DNA of 64,000 nucleotides from Apus apus. Its lineage: Eukaryota; Chordata; Aves; Apodiformes; Apodidae. Where the stretch lies: NCBI RefSeq assembly GCF_020740795.1, contig NC_067282.1:53265290-53329289 (forward strand), in the 5' to 3' direction. The notes beneath the pieces are model-generated. The model was not told the origin of the DNA and did no database searches. It saw only the letters and a list, made by a program, of their open reading frames with translations. Both the position numbers and the translations under genes were made by a program. Of this stretch, positions 37,701-50,290 are shown in pieces; position 1 is the stretch's first letter; each line of letters opens with the position of its first letter.

Positions 37701-37930
37701 GCGTCTCGGTGCCCCGCCCGCCCGGGACAGGGCCGGTGGCGGGGAGGGGAGCGGAGCGAAGGCGCTGGGGGAGCTTATCGCGGCCGCGGGAGCTGCCGTC
37801 GGGCTCGCCCGCCCTTGACCCGCCGGTGTCGACCCGCGGAACGCAGCAGGGAGGGTTTGACAGCCAGTCCCGGCCCTTCCCCGCCGCCGGCTTTTCAACG
37901 AGGAGTGCAACTCTGCGCGAGGTGGCTGGC

Positions 37931-37955
37931 TTGGTTTGGTTTGGTTTGGTTTGGT
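37931..37955 (+). repeat. (TTTGG)n microsatellite
   Basis: Five near-perfect pentamer copies just upstream of the SLC15A1 promoter. Confidence 0.9.
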
Positions 37956-38246
37956 GTGACTATAAGAAGGCACCGGGTGCTGCGCCCTACTAACGCCAGG
38001 CGTTGTCCATTTGATGTCAGTGGCACGATGGAAAACTGCTAAGCAAGTAAGCGGACGACACGCTGTGTGGAAGGGCAGCTTCCCGCCATCCCCCCGCCTC
38101 CCCCCAACACACACACACTTCCCCGTTCCCTGCTTTCCAGCCCGGGAGATGGAGTTTCTCCAAACGCAAGACAAAACGCAAGTTTGCCGGCTGGCACTTG
38201 GTTCCTGACGCTGACTGACACACGGCTCCCGTGAGCCGGTGCTCCT

Positions 38247-38412
38247 CAGAGGTTGCCCAGGGAAGCTGTGGAGACCCCGCTCCCGGACCTGTGCAAGGTC
38301 AGGTTGGACACGGCTTTGAGCAACCTGATCTAGTGAAAGCTGTCCCTGCCCATGGCAGGGGGGTTGGACTAGATGACCTTCCAAGGTCACTTCCAGCCCA
38401 GACCATTCTGCC
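38247..38412 (+). mobile_element. CR1 3' fragment upstream of SLC15A1
   Basis: Sense CR1 (AGAGGTTGCCCAGGGAAGCT ... GGGGTTGGACTAGATGACCT) ending at CCATTCTG. It sits about 550 bp from the TATA-like box. Confidence 0.9.
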
Positions 38413-41400
38413 AGTCAATGTTTCTGTAACCCGGTTTGCTGGTAAGTTTGGGTCTGTCTGGAGCAGACAGCCATCCTGCCTGCCGTGGGTGCTGCCAAAT
38501 GACAGGAAAAGCTGGGAGAATGCTGATCAGTATAATAAGATGTACAGTTCATCCATGCACCTTATGCGACTACATATGTGGGAAAAAAATGGATGAGAAG
38601 TTTAGCATGAGAAGAAGAGCCAGGCCAGAAGACCAAGAGGAGGGGTTTAGGGATGTACTCAGAGGTGTGGAAACAAAGAAATATTAGTATGCAGTGCCAA
38701 AATAAAAAGAGACATTTCTGAAAGAAGAGTAAAACCTTTCTTTGAGGCTTGCTGATGTGTTACACTAGTCCACGGTTTATGCAACCAGTCTGATGGCATC
38801 TCCTACAATGTGCACTTGATAATTACCTGGCTGCTGAACAGGTTGATTTCTTCTTAGGAACAGATCAAACAAGAGTTGCAATGTGGAATATCTACAGTCA
38901 GCACTTCAGGTGCTAAAGAAGGCTGTTCTGACCTGTGATGAAGAGCTACAGCTGAAGCTGGATTTCTTAAACCATGGTTATATGTGGATAATCTGCTCAA
39001 AGAAGCTCTGCCTTCTTATCAGTTACTTATACTCTTGACTGTTAAAATTAATTAATAAATTGTTAAAGTAAAGAACAAGTTGCTGGCTATAGCTATATTT
39101 ATAGCACCTACTCCTGTAAGAAACACAAATCTTGCTGTATAAGCTCCACTGCCACAGCTGGTGCTAGTCATATATCACTGCTCTGTGATATATATATATA
39201 TGGCCACAGAGCACAGGGAGTGTTGCATTTCTCTATTATGGTTACTTCAGCAAAACAAGCAGTCCGTAATGCAGCAAATAAAGCTGAAATAAATGACAGC
39301 TCATTCATGTGCAGAAGTAATTGAGATACTACCACCATTTCTGAGCTGTTAAAATACAAAATGAAAGATGGGATTTCTTCCCTGAATGTCTGGTCTCTTC
39401 CTTTTGCAAAAACAACAGTGGGGTACAGGAATTCCAGTTTGTTCCCAAGCACATCTTATATATCACTATGCATTTGGTGGAAACAAAGAGTAGGTCTTTG
39501 ATGTTTCTTCCTAGAAAGAGACATGCAAGAAAGAAGCAGAAATTAAGAAAAGCACACCTGTTTTTCAGGAATTTGAGATAAATGGCTTAGTTTGTACTTA
39601 CTGGAGGGACAGAATTTGTTCTCAGAAGATTCAAGCTTCCCACAGAAGCTCATTTCTAGGAGAGCTCAGAGCACAGCAGGGCTGTTATTCGTCAATCATG
39701 TTATGAATAAAGATGAAGATGTAATTCTTGCTTTCTTCTACAAAGCTCTGAACTCACAGGACTGTATTTTCAAGGCGTTACAGAAAACTCAGGCCACATA
39801 ACTCTGAATAATTAAGTATAAACTACACTTGGTGATTATAAAGTACAGTATGTGATTTCTGTAACCTGTGCAAGTTAAAATTACACATAATTCTAAGACC
39901 GTATCCTAGCACCAACTGTTTGGCTGTATGGGTGGAAAATTTAATTGATGGGTACCTTACTCTGTCATTAGTTAAATGCCACAAAATATCTCTCAGTTAA
40001 AGGTTGTAGGAAAGTTGATAAGATTGTTAACCTGTGTCTCCTAGGTAGGAAGAACATGACAATTTCAGAGAAGCTGATGAGGTGAATCCATAATGTGGAA
40101 TAGTGGATAACAAGTATTCATTATTTAAGGACTAACAACCTGAATTAAGACTGAAGTACCCTAAAGAAAACTAAGAAAATGCACTATTTGTTTAGAATGT
40201 GTGTATTTTATAAACCGTAATAGATGTTTTTGACTCAATGTTTTAGGTTGGAGAAATGACAATAGGCACAAAGAAATTGCAACGCTGTGCAGCTCATTAT
40301 GGGACAGCCAGCATTAGGTGAGACACTGAAAACTGATTTGGGTAGTGTGTTGATTCCATTATGAACAAAAGACTAGTGGACTTGGTCTGTAACAACTTAG
40401 GTGGCTTTCCCCATGGTAGTAGCCAAACACTAACACCACTCATTTCCCTGTAGCTACTCCTCCCAAGATAATACATCCTTCCAGGAAAAGTTTATCCCCA
40501 CCTTCCAGATAGGGAATCTGAGTTTAAAAAAAAGTGATTAGGGAATCAGAAGGTGCATACAAAAGCCTTCCACAGAGGAACTGCACTTTCTAACATAACT
40601 GAGACATCCCGCTAAAACCCCGAGCATTCAGATAACAAAGAAAACAGAATTTGTTTGCTGTGACCTTTCTCCTACTACATCTTGGGTTTTTTCCACTCCT
40701 TGAAGACAGTTTGCTAGCAAAGCAAATAATGAGTGGGATGGTCTGAACGAGTTGGGGACCACAGGGCGGGAGGGCACCGGAGGCCTCTGAGAAGGGGTCT
40801 GCAGCAGTTCAGCTGCTCTCAACCCCCAGCAATGCAACTGTCAGGTGCTGTGCCCTGCCATAGCTGACACAAGCTCTGGTATTTGAGATGCTCACTTAAT
40901 TTCTGTGCAAAGATCAACTGTAGCGGGAAACATACGGGCTTGCTGCTTCAGAAGTTTGCTAAACCAGACCAGAGACACGCAGAGACAGAAAAGTTTTCTA
41001 CCAACCCAGCCCGCCAGCCCAGCTCCACAGCATTTGGCAGGTATTCCTCCCCAGAAAAGGAAAAGAGTTCATGCTCTGTGGCCCAGAAGGGGCTTGGCTT
41101 CCCTGGCAGGTCTGTCTGTACACACACTGAACGTGTGGGTGGGGGTGGAAGCAGGAGAGTGGGAGCTAGAGTGGAGACTTGTACATAAATAAAGTAACTA
41201 AGTAAATTTTATCTACCTGGAGCTGCCCCAGACTGATGCCAAAAACCTCTGGGTCATTCCCAGCACCTGTGACAACATGCAAAGTTAACATAGCTGATAT
41301 AGACCTGATGAGATAATGGTACATGATACACTGTGAAGTCACCTCTGCCAAAAAGCAGGTTTGGCTTTTTTTTATTTTTGCTTTTTTTTTTTTCTTCCCC

Positions 41401-42239
41401 CTCAAAACATAACTTAATGTCAATAACTCAAAGTGGTTTATTTCCAGTTTGTTTACTATGTTTGATAACATTGTCCTATCTGTAGAGCCAACTACATTCA
41501 CTTGTATTTTTAGCAGTGAGGAAAGCACAGGGTGGATTGCAAGTAAGGAAAAGAAGAGACATCTGTCAAGAGTAGACGCAATCCAGGGGTTTCCCCAAGG
41601 AGATGGGATTTACCCCTTCTCCACTTCCTCTTTATAACCATCTCCATCACGACAACAGCTTTGCTGCTTTTGACCTCCACAGTTTTTCCCTTGGGGAATC
41701 TGAAGGGACGATGTTTGGTGCAAAGCCCGGGTTTAACAGGGAACTTCAGATCTGGAAATGCAGGTCTGTATAGAAACTAGCACTAGCTCACAGTTGCAAG
41801 GCAGTGTGAAAACTCTTGATTTTGGACCTAGAGAGGTGACCATCCCTTCCAGCCTTGAAATGCCTTTGTGGGCCCAGCCTTCAACCTTAACCTTTGTACC
41901 ACACGCCGCAGTCGACAAACACAGAGATCACGCGTGGTGTTGTGCCTGTGCAACACAGCAGGCATGCGACTGGGAGAACAAAACCACACAGAGTAATCCC
42001 AGTTTTGGTGCTGAGTTACCATCAGACCTTGTGCAACCTGTCTCTGAGGCTGGGAGATTCTGGCCTGCCAAGCGAGGGCACTCCCAGCAGGTATGTGGGG
42101 TAGACAAATAGGAGTGTTAGCGTTAAGTATTAAGGGCACCTGGTAAGGGAAGTAGGGCAGGACAAAAGAGTTCCTGATGTGAAGCTTTTATGTATTCATT
42201 CCTACTACAGAGCAACACGTACCTTCACAGCACAAATCA
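38413..42239. other. Intergenic between SLC15A1 and DOCK9, no gene recognised
   Basis: Mostly AT-rich. Includes a short (TA)n at about 39189-39201 and a T-rich tract at 41368-41400. No exon-like structure that I could support. Confidence 0.6.
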
Positions 42240-42676
42240 CGCAGAATCAGAGAATTGTCATGACTGGAAAAGACCTCTAAGATCACCAGGTCCAACCATC
42301 CACCCCGGGGAAAGAAAAGAAAAACAAAACAAACCCCACAAAACCCCAGACACCACCACAAAGCCACAACCAAAAGCCCCACAAGCCAAAAAACAACACA
42401 CAACCCACAAAAAACCTTGAATGCCCTGAGCATGCCCTGAAGTGCCACATCTACGTATTTCTTGAATACCTCCAGGGACGATGACTCCACCACCTCCCTG
42501 GGCAGCCTGTTCCAGTGCCTGACTACTCTATCAGTAAAGAAATTCTTACTAATATCTAGTCTAAGCCTCCCTTGGCCTTACTTTATGCCATTTCCTCTAG
42601 TCCTATAGTTACCTACTTGGGAGAAGAGGCCAACACCCACCTCACTACAACCTCCTTTCAGGTAGTTGTGGAGAGC
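42240..42676 (-). mobile_element. CR1 3' fragment with A/C-rich insertion
   Basis: Antisense CR1 tail at 42240-42305 and antisense ORF2 end at 42417-42676 (ACCACCTCCCTGGGCAGCCT), separated by an A/C simple-sequence stretch at 42306-42416. Confidence 0.88.
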
Positions 42677-43251
42677 ATTTAAGAAAAAAAAAATAACAAA
42701 CTGTAAATATCCTGCACCCAGCTAGGATTCAAGCCTGTCATTGGGTAGTGAAAGCATTTTTTAATTCTGAATTATGTACCTCTGCCTTGCTTCACAGGAG
42801 ATTTGTATTTGCCTGACACACGACACCCCTCTCTCTCACCTCAGGCAATGCAAGTTTGCTGAATGTTGTTCAAAGCACAGTTTTCCTTTCTGCTTCCACA
42901 TGGATATTCTTCTTTGGAAACTTCAGATTTGTGTTGTGGGACCAGACACGTTTTCAAGCAAACTTTTTAGCTTTTCACCACATTGTGTCTGCTGAAGGTT
43001 CATCACGAGCATGTTTTCAGCCAAAATGCACTTGGCTTTTTTTGTCAGGAACAGCACATCAGAGTGTCAGCAGCGCAGCAGCTGCTAGAGCTGACTGGAT
43101 TATCTTGTCAGCTTACACAACCAGCCCTACAAAATGAATCATGTTGTTGATTGGACAATGCAAGTACAAGTGTCATCTCCTGAACAATCTGTGTTTTGAT
43201 TCAAGCAGATGTTAAAAGACTGGAGTTAAGCTGACCCAGTACCTAGGGACT

Positions 43252-44223
43252 TGTGCTGCTTTGGTTTGGCAGGTTTTTTTGTAGCGGGGGAGGAGCCCCA
43301 TGGGTGGGTCTGGTAAGAAGCTCCCCCAGCTCCAAAACCAACCAGCTGAGGAGCCATTAGAGAGGGACAATGGATGTCTCTGCGATTGACATATGAAAGA
43401 ACTGATATAAGACCTGAACAGAGCGAGTAGTTAGAAGGAGCTGAGCTGGAGAGGCACAGCAGTGTGGGGTGAAGAGCCCACAGTTGGTGAGGAAGAAGAG
43501 GAAAGAAGGTGTCCAGGCAGAAGTTTCCCTGCAACCTATGGTGAGATGGCAGGCTGTCCCCCTGCAATGTGGTGGAACATTCCCTAAAGGCGCCAGGAGG
43601 CACGAATGTGGATTTGCTGCCAGTGGAAGATCCCATACTATGGGAAGTGACTGTTCCCGAAGCAGCCCATGACTCTCTGGGAAGCCCAGGCTGGAGCAGC
43701 TTGCTCCTGAGGGACTGTATCCTGTGGGAAGGACTCATGAAGGAGAGATTCGTGGAGGACTCTCTCCCATAGGAGGGACCCCATGGGGAAGCAGGAAAGG
43801 ACTGTAAGGAATCCTTCTTCCTGAGGAGGAAGGAGCAGCAGGAACCACCAGCCTGTGAACTGACTCTAAACCCCAACCCATGTCCCCCTGTGCTGCTGGG
43901 GGGAAGGAGGGAGAGAAACCAGGAACAAAGTGATTTGGGCCCGGGAAGAAGGGAGAGGTGGGGTAACATATGCAAGCCCTGCTCTGTGTGTTGTCTGTGT
44001 CCTGTGTGTGTCTGATTAGTGTGAAATTAATTATTATTTTTTCCCCAAGTTGAGTCTGTTTTGCCCAGGACCTTAATTGGTGAAGAACCCTCCTTGTCCT
44101 TTGTCTTGACCCAGAAGATTCTAGTTGGTCTTTGTCCTCCCCATCCCACACTGTGTGAGGGGGAGATGAGTGAGTGGCCATGGGGCTGTTTCTTTGTTGT
44201 CATGTTAGGTCCAAACCATGACA
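43252..44223 (+). mobile_element. LTR, family A, near full length (about 970 bp)
   Basis: Starts TGTGCTGCTTTGG and ends CCAAACCATGACA; flanked by GGACT and GAACT, a near-match target duplication. Its last 400 bp are closely repeated at 55631-56018. The long open frame on its minus strand (249 codons) is antisense to the LTR and is not a gene. Boundaries are inferred. Confidence 0.7.
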
Positions 44224-44535
44224 GAACTGAAGTGTGATTTGTATATAACCTGTGAAGATAATTAGATGACTACATATAAATGATGTACTTTTTTTTCCCT
44301 CTCAAATAAATCACCTTATAAGAGCAGATGCTAGTATTTTCAAGGGAGAAGAGTCTTTGACTGTGTATATAATTTTTGGGGCTGTAAGAGGCAGAGTTGC
44401 TACACAAAACATACATGACTTCAGATGACATCAATGTCCAAAGTGGAAATAACAAATTTTGACTTCAGGTAATAGGACAGGAACATAAAATTTTCTAGAG
44501 ATGTATTTTCTAGTGTTGAAATTCTGCAGCTGGAG

Positions 44536-44601
44536 ACCTAAAAAGGTTGGACCTGATGATCCTTGAGGACACTGCCAACCCGGCACTCTATGATAAGGGC
44601 T
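44536..44601 (+). mobile_element. Short CR1 3'-end fragment
   Basis: GGTTGGACCTGATGATCCTTGAGG and a terminal CTCTATGATA resemble a diverged sense CR1 tail. Confidence 0.55.
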
Positions 44602-47600
44602 GACACTATCTTACTGTTGCAGCCTTGTTAGAAGTTTACAGATAAGCTCATCCCTCCTGCAATGGATTTTCCCATTATCTACACAGACATTCATATCGTC
44701 ACCATATGATACGAAGGTTCCTTCTTCCCATTACCTATAGCTCTACTGTATCTCCCTCAGATTTAAATGAAAACTTTAGCAGCAGTATGTTACAGAATTT
44801 AATATGTAATTAAAACTTCAGTATCTCATTGCTCTTTTGTGAGGTCACTATGAAGCAATTTTTCATATCACATCTTAGAAATCTTGGTCAGTTTTGTTGC
44901 TACTGAAAGATCCAAGCATCCAGGGCTCAACTGGATTAATTCAGTGCACCACGTTTTGAGAGGCTGGTGGGAGGAGGGGTCAGATGGAAGGGACAGTGTA
45001 ATGGGGGAAAGGGCTAGAGGAGGGTTTCACAGTGAGGGTCTGACACTGAGGGGGAATAGGGTCTGAAGAGAGGGGCAGGAACATCTGTAGCTCATTAACC
45101 TGGGAAAGCAGCCAATAAGGTACATAAAAATCAAGAAGCTTTTGTTGCCCACCCCCTCAATAAAATTAATTTGAGACCTCCCAGGTTCTTCATCAGCTGT
45201 GAACACCCACCCCAAACCCTCCCTGTCATCTTCCCTCATGGAGCATCTCCCAGCCTCCACTCTAAACCCCTTTCACTCCTCCTGCCCCACCTTTTGCACC
45301 CTCAGGCCATCACCTGGACCCCCATTCAGGCAAAACTGTTTGGCCTATGGCAGCAAGAAAGACTGAGACAATACAGATTTGCCCATGAGGCTACAAGAGC
45401 ACTGCCTCCATACTGTGGTATCTCCAAGAGCTTCCCTGCCTCTCTACTTCTCTTTGGTCTTTTCCAGTAGCATCTCTAACCTTCTCTAGCTGGCCTCATT
45501 TTTTTAATACTTGTCCAAATGAAGAAGAAAATGTTTTACTATTAACCTATGCAGTTATATATTTTTTGGTTGGTTGGTTGGTTTGTTTTGTTTTGTTTTT
45601 TTTGTTCTTGGCACTCTGCTGAGCAACTGTCCAGTAGGCAGCACAACACCACTAAACGAACTTGTTCTTTCAGCTTTTAAAACAGGGATGTCTCCTTACC
45701 TTCCTAGGTTTGGAAAGCTCAGGATTTGCTATTACTTGGATTTGTTTACACTTCCTGCTACTATCTCAGTCTATTGTCCCCTTAAGAGAGGGGGGAATCT
45801 TGGAAAAAAAAATAAATTAAAAAAAGACCCCAACATGAAAAAAATCCTGGCAACAGTTTTTTGCTTCTTGTAAAGGCTTCTGGGTAAATGCATTCAATAC
45901 AAAGGTAATGTTACAATGCAACAGCACATAAACCACCTAAAATTACGTAATATATTTCACAAACTGAAACTGCAGCATGTAAATAACCTTGTCCTGCATG
46001 TCAGTGTAATGTGTTGCTGGGCTACTTGCTGCTTCCCTCTACATGATGAGTTTTTCACGGAATAGGAGACAATAGTCTTCTGAGAAGAACCAGAGAGAGA
46101 AGTAGAAAACAAGAAGCATTCCCATTCCAAGTGCTGTTCAAAATGGCACTGTTTTCCTGCTCCAGATACACGTGTTGTTGCAATACACCCAGCCATTTCC
46201 TTCTTGTAAGTGCATTTCTCTTCTGTGTTGAAACATATTCCATTTGTCAGAAGTGGTTCCTGAAGAGCCCAACAACCAAGTGAAAGATAATTGACAATCT
46301 ACTCACAAAAAAAGATGGTGCATGTTTTTCTAGCACTGACCTCTTCAGAGAAGTAGCATCAGCAGTACAGAGATTTTAATTTTGTAATGAAATTGCCTGC
46401 AGCTTTGGTAATGAAAGCTATTCTGCAAAGAGTAAATGAAAAGACAAACTTTTTAGCAGCTGTTGACAGAAAATATCTTTGGTCTCTACATCTGAGCTGA
46501 TGTTTTAAAGAACAGTACAGGGGGGAGGTGGGCCCTTTTCCTCCAGGGGGAGGTTTTACCTTCTGCTTCATCTCTGCTCCCTCCTTCTCTCACAAGGTTG
46601 GCAATCAAATTGCCAGCTCTCAACCTCCAGCCTGAAATCCTGGTATTGAAGGAAGGTTGGAATGGGAAGAAAAATTAAAGGTAGAACGTGTGATTGAGCT
46701 CTTGCAGTCTCCAGTTCTTCTGGTAAGCATGGCTGTTACGTATAGAAAAGGTAAGGACTGCAAACCATATGTCTTACTGTTTATAGTTGTTTAAAAACAA
46801 CCCAAAAATAAGACAGTGAAAAGTACATCAAGTTCTGCCACTCATAAGTCACTTACCATCTTGTGGTGGAAGAAGTGTTCAATTAAATAAAAGGTAAACA
46901 CCAAATATAGCCATGGCAGCAGTGTACAACGTTTTTATTGTGACAGATGTCATGTTTGGATAATTCTGATTATCCAGTGCTAAAAAAAGATGTTTGAAGA
47001 TACAATTGAAGTTTCAGGAGGCTTTGTAAGTTATTCAAACACCCACAGTTAGCTATTAAAAAAATGAAATAGTCCAAAAATAATATGCTGTCTAATCAAA
47101 TGTTATATCTTGCTACGTATATTGATCAATACTTAATTTTCACTCTGCTCTCTTAACTGCCGAAGTGCACAGAGTTTGCAGTTACTTTTGTACTGCAAAT
47201 CTCTTTCAATGTGTGAGTTTTACAGAACAAGTTGTTATTAATTAAAGGGTAACAGGTCTAATGGGATTCAGAATTCACAGCATTGGTTCATTCTTTGCTG
47301 TTGACCCACTGACACTTCAGTGAACCATCTAAACACCCCACATTTTTCTGTCTGTAAAAACATAGCCGTTATGTAGATATTCATATTTCACATAGAAAAT
47401 TTTCTACATCTTTACTTTAAAAACACTACATCACATGATGATACTTTGCATTCAAAATTGTCTAAGTGTTCTTAGACATGAGGTCATGGAGGTTAGCACA
47501 CTGGAAATCTTGAGATCTCACATATGTGGTCCGTGAAAATCTTTCTTTTAAAAAATTTCAAATTGCTGAACCTGTACAACAGATACACTACATACACAAG

Positions 47601-47974
47601 AAACATTTTAATTTCATTGTTGATAATGAAAACAGTCCCTTGTGATGCGAAACCAATACAGAGCAATAAAACAAAGGGGAACAAAAATTTAAAAAGAAAG
47701 GGCATATAAGCAGAATAAATTGCTCTACTTTTTGTTTGGAAACTGATGTGGAACCGCCTGCAATGTAGCGCACAAACAAGCAATTCTATCTGGTGAGAGC
47801 AAAGCTCTTTAAAACACTCCTAGCTGATTACAGGTAGAAAGTCAAAAAAAAAAAAAGCCTAAAGTGGAAGGGATGGAAAGGCTCTAAGACACTTGAGCAT
47901 TTTAGTTGCAGGGTATAAAATAATCTTCCAGAGAAAAAATAAGCACAAGCAACATAAATCACTTGAGCTGGAGT
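44602..47974. other. Intergenic, no gene recognised
   Basis: Contains a (GGTT/GTTTT)n tract at 45567-45600. Open frames are short and lack splice context. Confidence 0.6.
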
Positions 47975-47979
47975 GGTTG

Positions 47980-48678
47980 TGTCCTGTTTTGAGCCAGGAT
48001 GAAGCCAATTTTCCTTTTTACTGATTTTTTTTTTCTCTTCAGTAAGCTTTCTTTTAACTAGCAACCATCTGTTCTAACTAAGGCTGATAAGAATGGAATG
48101 TTTTTCTAACTGTTGGGGCTTCAAGGTCACACCTTCACTCTGCTGGCTCAGACACTACAGGGAGATCTGTGACCCCCCCCATAGGAGGCTGAGTTAGACA
48201 GACAGCAAAACTGGCCAGAGATACTCCATTCCATGTATCTATGTAAGCTCAGAAGAAGGTCAGAGATCGCAGAAGACAACTTCCTTCCTGCTTCTTCCTT
48301 TCTCTTCCATCCATAGCGGGTGTCCAGGGAGGACTCCGTCCATCCAGCACCGTTGAACCCCAGGCTCAAGCTCTCCCGACCCTCATCACTCTGTGCTCTC
48401 TCCAGCAGCAGCTCTGGAATTCTTCGGGACTGTTCCAGCTCAGGAGATGCTGTGGGAGTTGCTGGGGGTGGGGGGAGGCAAGAGGCTTTTGCACATACCT
48501 GAACATATTTGTATCTAATTGTATATATTTTCTTATATCATTAGTGTTTAATTAAAGCTGTGTAGTTTAGTTTCCAATCCAGCCAAGTCTCTCTCTTTTT
48601 CTCTCTCTCCTTCCCTACCTGGGTGGGAGGGGGAGGGGATCGAGAGCGTTGTTGTTGATCCTGAGTCAAACAGCGACA
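47980..48678 (+). mobile_element. Solo LTR of an avian endogenous retrovirus, with 5-bp target duplication
   Basis: Starts TGTCCTGTTTTGAGCCAGGA and ends CAAACAGCGACA, the TG...CA form of an LTR whose start resembles a common bird ERV LTR. The 5 bp GGTTG flank both ends (47975-47979 and 48679-48683). An ATTAAA-type poly(A) signal is present (AATTAAAGC near 48551), followed by a CT-rich stretch. There is no internal retroviral sequence, so this is an LTR left by recombination. Confidence 0.85.
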
Positions 48679-48857
48679 GGTTGAGAATCAGTTTGTCCAC
48701 CAGTAGTTAATCCAGGCTTATCTCTCCAGAACTGCAGATGCTTTAAGTGAAGCAAGTACTAGAATATAGCCCATATTTATCAGTTTCAATACTGGAGTGA
48801 AATACACTTTTAAGCTCTAAGTTAAGCTTGTACACTGTTATTAGCAAGCAGTTATTT

Positions 48858-49420
48858 ATTATTTGCAGGTCCAAGAACATTAGTACCATCCTTTTTAGGA
48901 ATGTAATATTGATCAGAAATGCCTTCTTTACCAAGTCCTGCTACTGCTGCAGTAATACCTGTCTTTTGCTTATGGTAAAAAAATAGGTCTGTCCAAGCAG
49001 AAAGGGCTTCTTTCTGTAAGAAACAGGAATATCCACTTCATTATGGTATACATATTGAATAGCTTTGTACTTTGTGACATCCTTTACAATAAAATCAAGT
49101 TGCTTATTTATTACAACCTCTCTAATATTTCTTGGTGTGTCCCAATAAGGAGTATCCACAGATATATTCATCTTCACATTGAAAAATACTCATTTTATCC
49201 TCTTTTTGAGAATATTTTCTAAAAGTGGATGAGAAAACATGGTCAAAGAACAAGGTATCATTCTCTCGCTCCCATATCCATTCACTTACAGTTCCTGGAG
49301 ACAACAAGCAGTTCCTGGTGTTGCATCCTACTGAAACGACTTCCTTTTCCTTTCCTGTTATCAGCCAGCACAAACTCCTGATGAGGCCTCTCAGCTATAG
49401 CTGGTTTCATTAATATTCAC
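48858..49420 (-). pseudogene. Unidentified protein-like relic, broken across frames
   Basis: On the minus strand, frames open in succession: PHQEFVLADNRKGKGSRFS and VSVGCNTRNCLLSPGTVSEW near 49300-49390; DTLFFDHVFSSTFRKYSQKE near 49220; MNISVDTPYWDTPRNIREVV near 49130-49170; then, in a third frame, KEALSAWTDLFFYHKQKTG and GITAAVAGLGKEGISDQYY ending at a TAA at 48858-48860. Composition looks protein-like, and an acceptor-like TTTCTTACAG near 49010 precedes the last part. No family was recognised. It could be a frameshifted pseudogene, exons of an unknown gene or chance. It lies 180 bp from a solo LTR. Confidence 0.3.
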
Positions 49421-49975
49421 ACTGAACTTTCCTTCATGGTTCACTGGGGAACATCTGATCCTGGGTATCTGCTTGAGCCTTGAAATACTCCAACGAGTAA
49501 CCCTTGACAAGCTTCTCTGGAACCCTGCAAAACCTTCCAGAAAAGGTGTCTAACTGCCCTTAGCTGAGACCACGGATTTTTCACAGGGCAAACATCGCCT
49601 AGTACAGACAAACCCCAGTATCTTCAGGAAGCTTGTACAGAGATGGATGCTGCCCCACCAAAGATCCTCAATGACAACACACCTTGTTGTGTGGGGTCAT
49701 TAATGGGCAGCAAGACAGATCTCTGGACCAAGATGACCCAGGTGAGGATGGACTGAGATGAAATTAAAGACACCATTGCAGTACATATGCACAGCTCAAA
49801 ATATTTGTGTCTGGCTTACCTTAAACAGGATGAGCTGAACCATGACATGGGAATGATGGTCAAGAAGATGTTATCTGATGCTAACCATGACTATTTTCTG
49901 AACCTGAATGCTGCTAACTCATGCTATGTAAGAGGAGCTGAACACAGTGGAGGACTTTGGTTAAATGGCTCATTT

Positions 49976-50290
49976 CATAGTATCACAGCATCATTCTGTT
50001 TGGAAAAGACCTTCAAGTTCATCGAGTCCAACCACTACCTTAACTCTGCCCCATCCACTGCTAAACCCTGTCTCCTGGCACCACATCTGTCTTTTTAGAC
50101 GTCTCCAGGGATGGTGGCTCAACCACCTCCTCGGACAGCCTGGATCACCCTGTCCAACTCCCACCCCAGAACAGGACAACCCCAAAGTTCACACCATGTC
50201 CCTGAGAGCACTGTCCAAGTGTTTCTCGAATATTATTAGGCTTGGTGCCATTACTGCTTCCCTGGGGAGCCTACTCCAGTGCTCAGTGCA
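49976..50290 (-). mobile_element. CR1 fragment(s), composite
   Basis: Antisense CR1 tail (GAAAAGACCTTCAAGTTCAT) at 49976-50160, directly followed by a second antisense CR1-like piece (CCCTGGGGAGCCTACTCCAG). This is either one rearranged element or two insertions. Confidence 0.8.

Larger units (their letters stand above)
37250..37915 (-). promoter_or_regulatory. SLC15A1: GC/CpG-rich promoter region of SLC15A1
   Basis: By eye this is the most GC- and CpG-dense part of the window, spanning exon 1, the start of intron 1 and about 200 bp of upstream sequence. It is bounded by AT-rich intron on one side and by a TTTGG repeat on the other. The open frames on both strands here are a by-product of GC richness. 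Confidence 0.75.

Noticed and set aside
37487-38390. Open frames of 144, 168 and 231 codons on both strands around the SLC15A1 promoter
   Set aside because: CpG-rich DNA has few stop codons. The frames overlap on opposite strands, run through a microsatellite and a CR1, and lack recognisable protein sequence.
43226-43975. 249-codon open frame on the minus strand, the longest in the window
   Set aside because: It lies antisense inside an LTR (43252-44223), is proline/serine/leucine-rich as expected from chance in GC-rich repeat DNA, and shows no domain.
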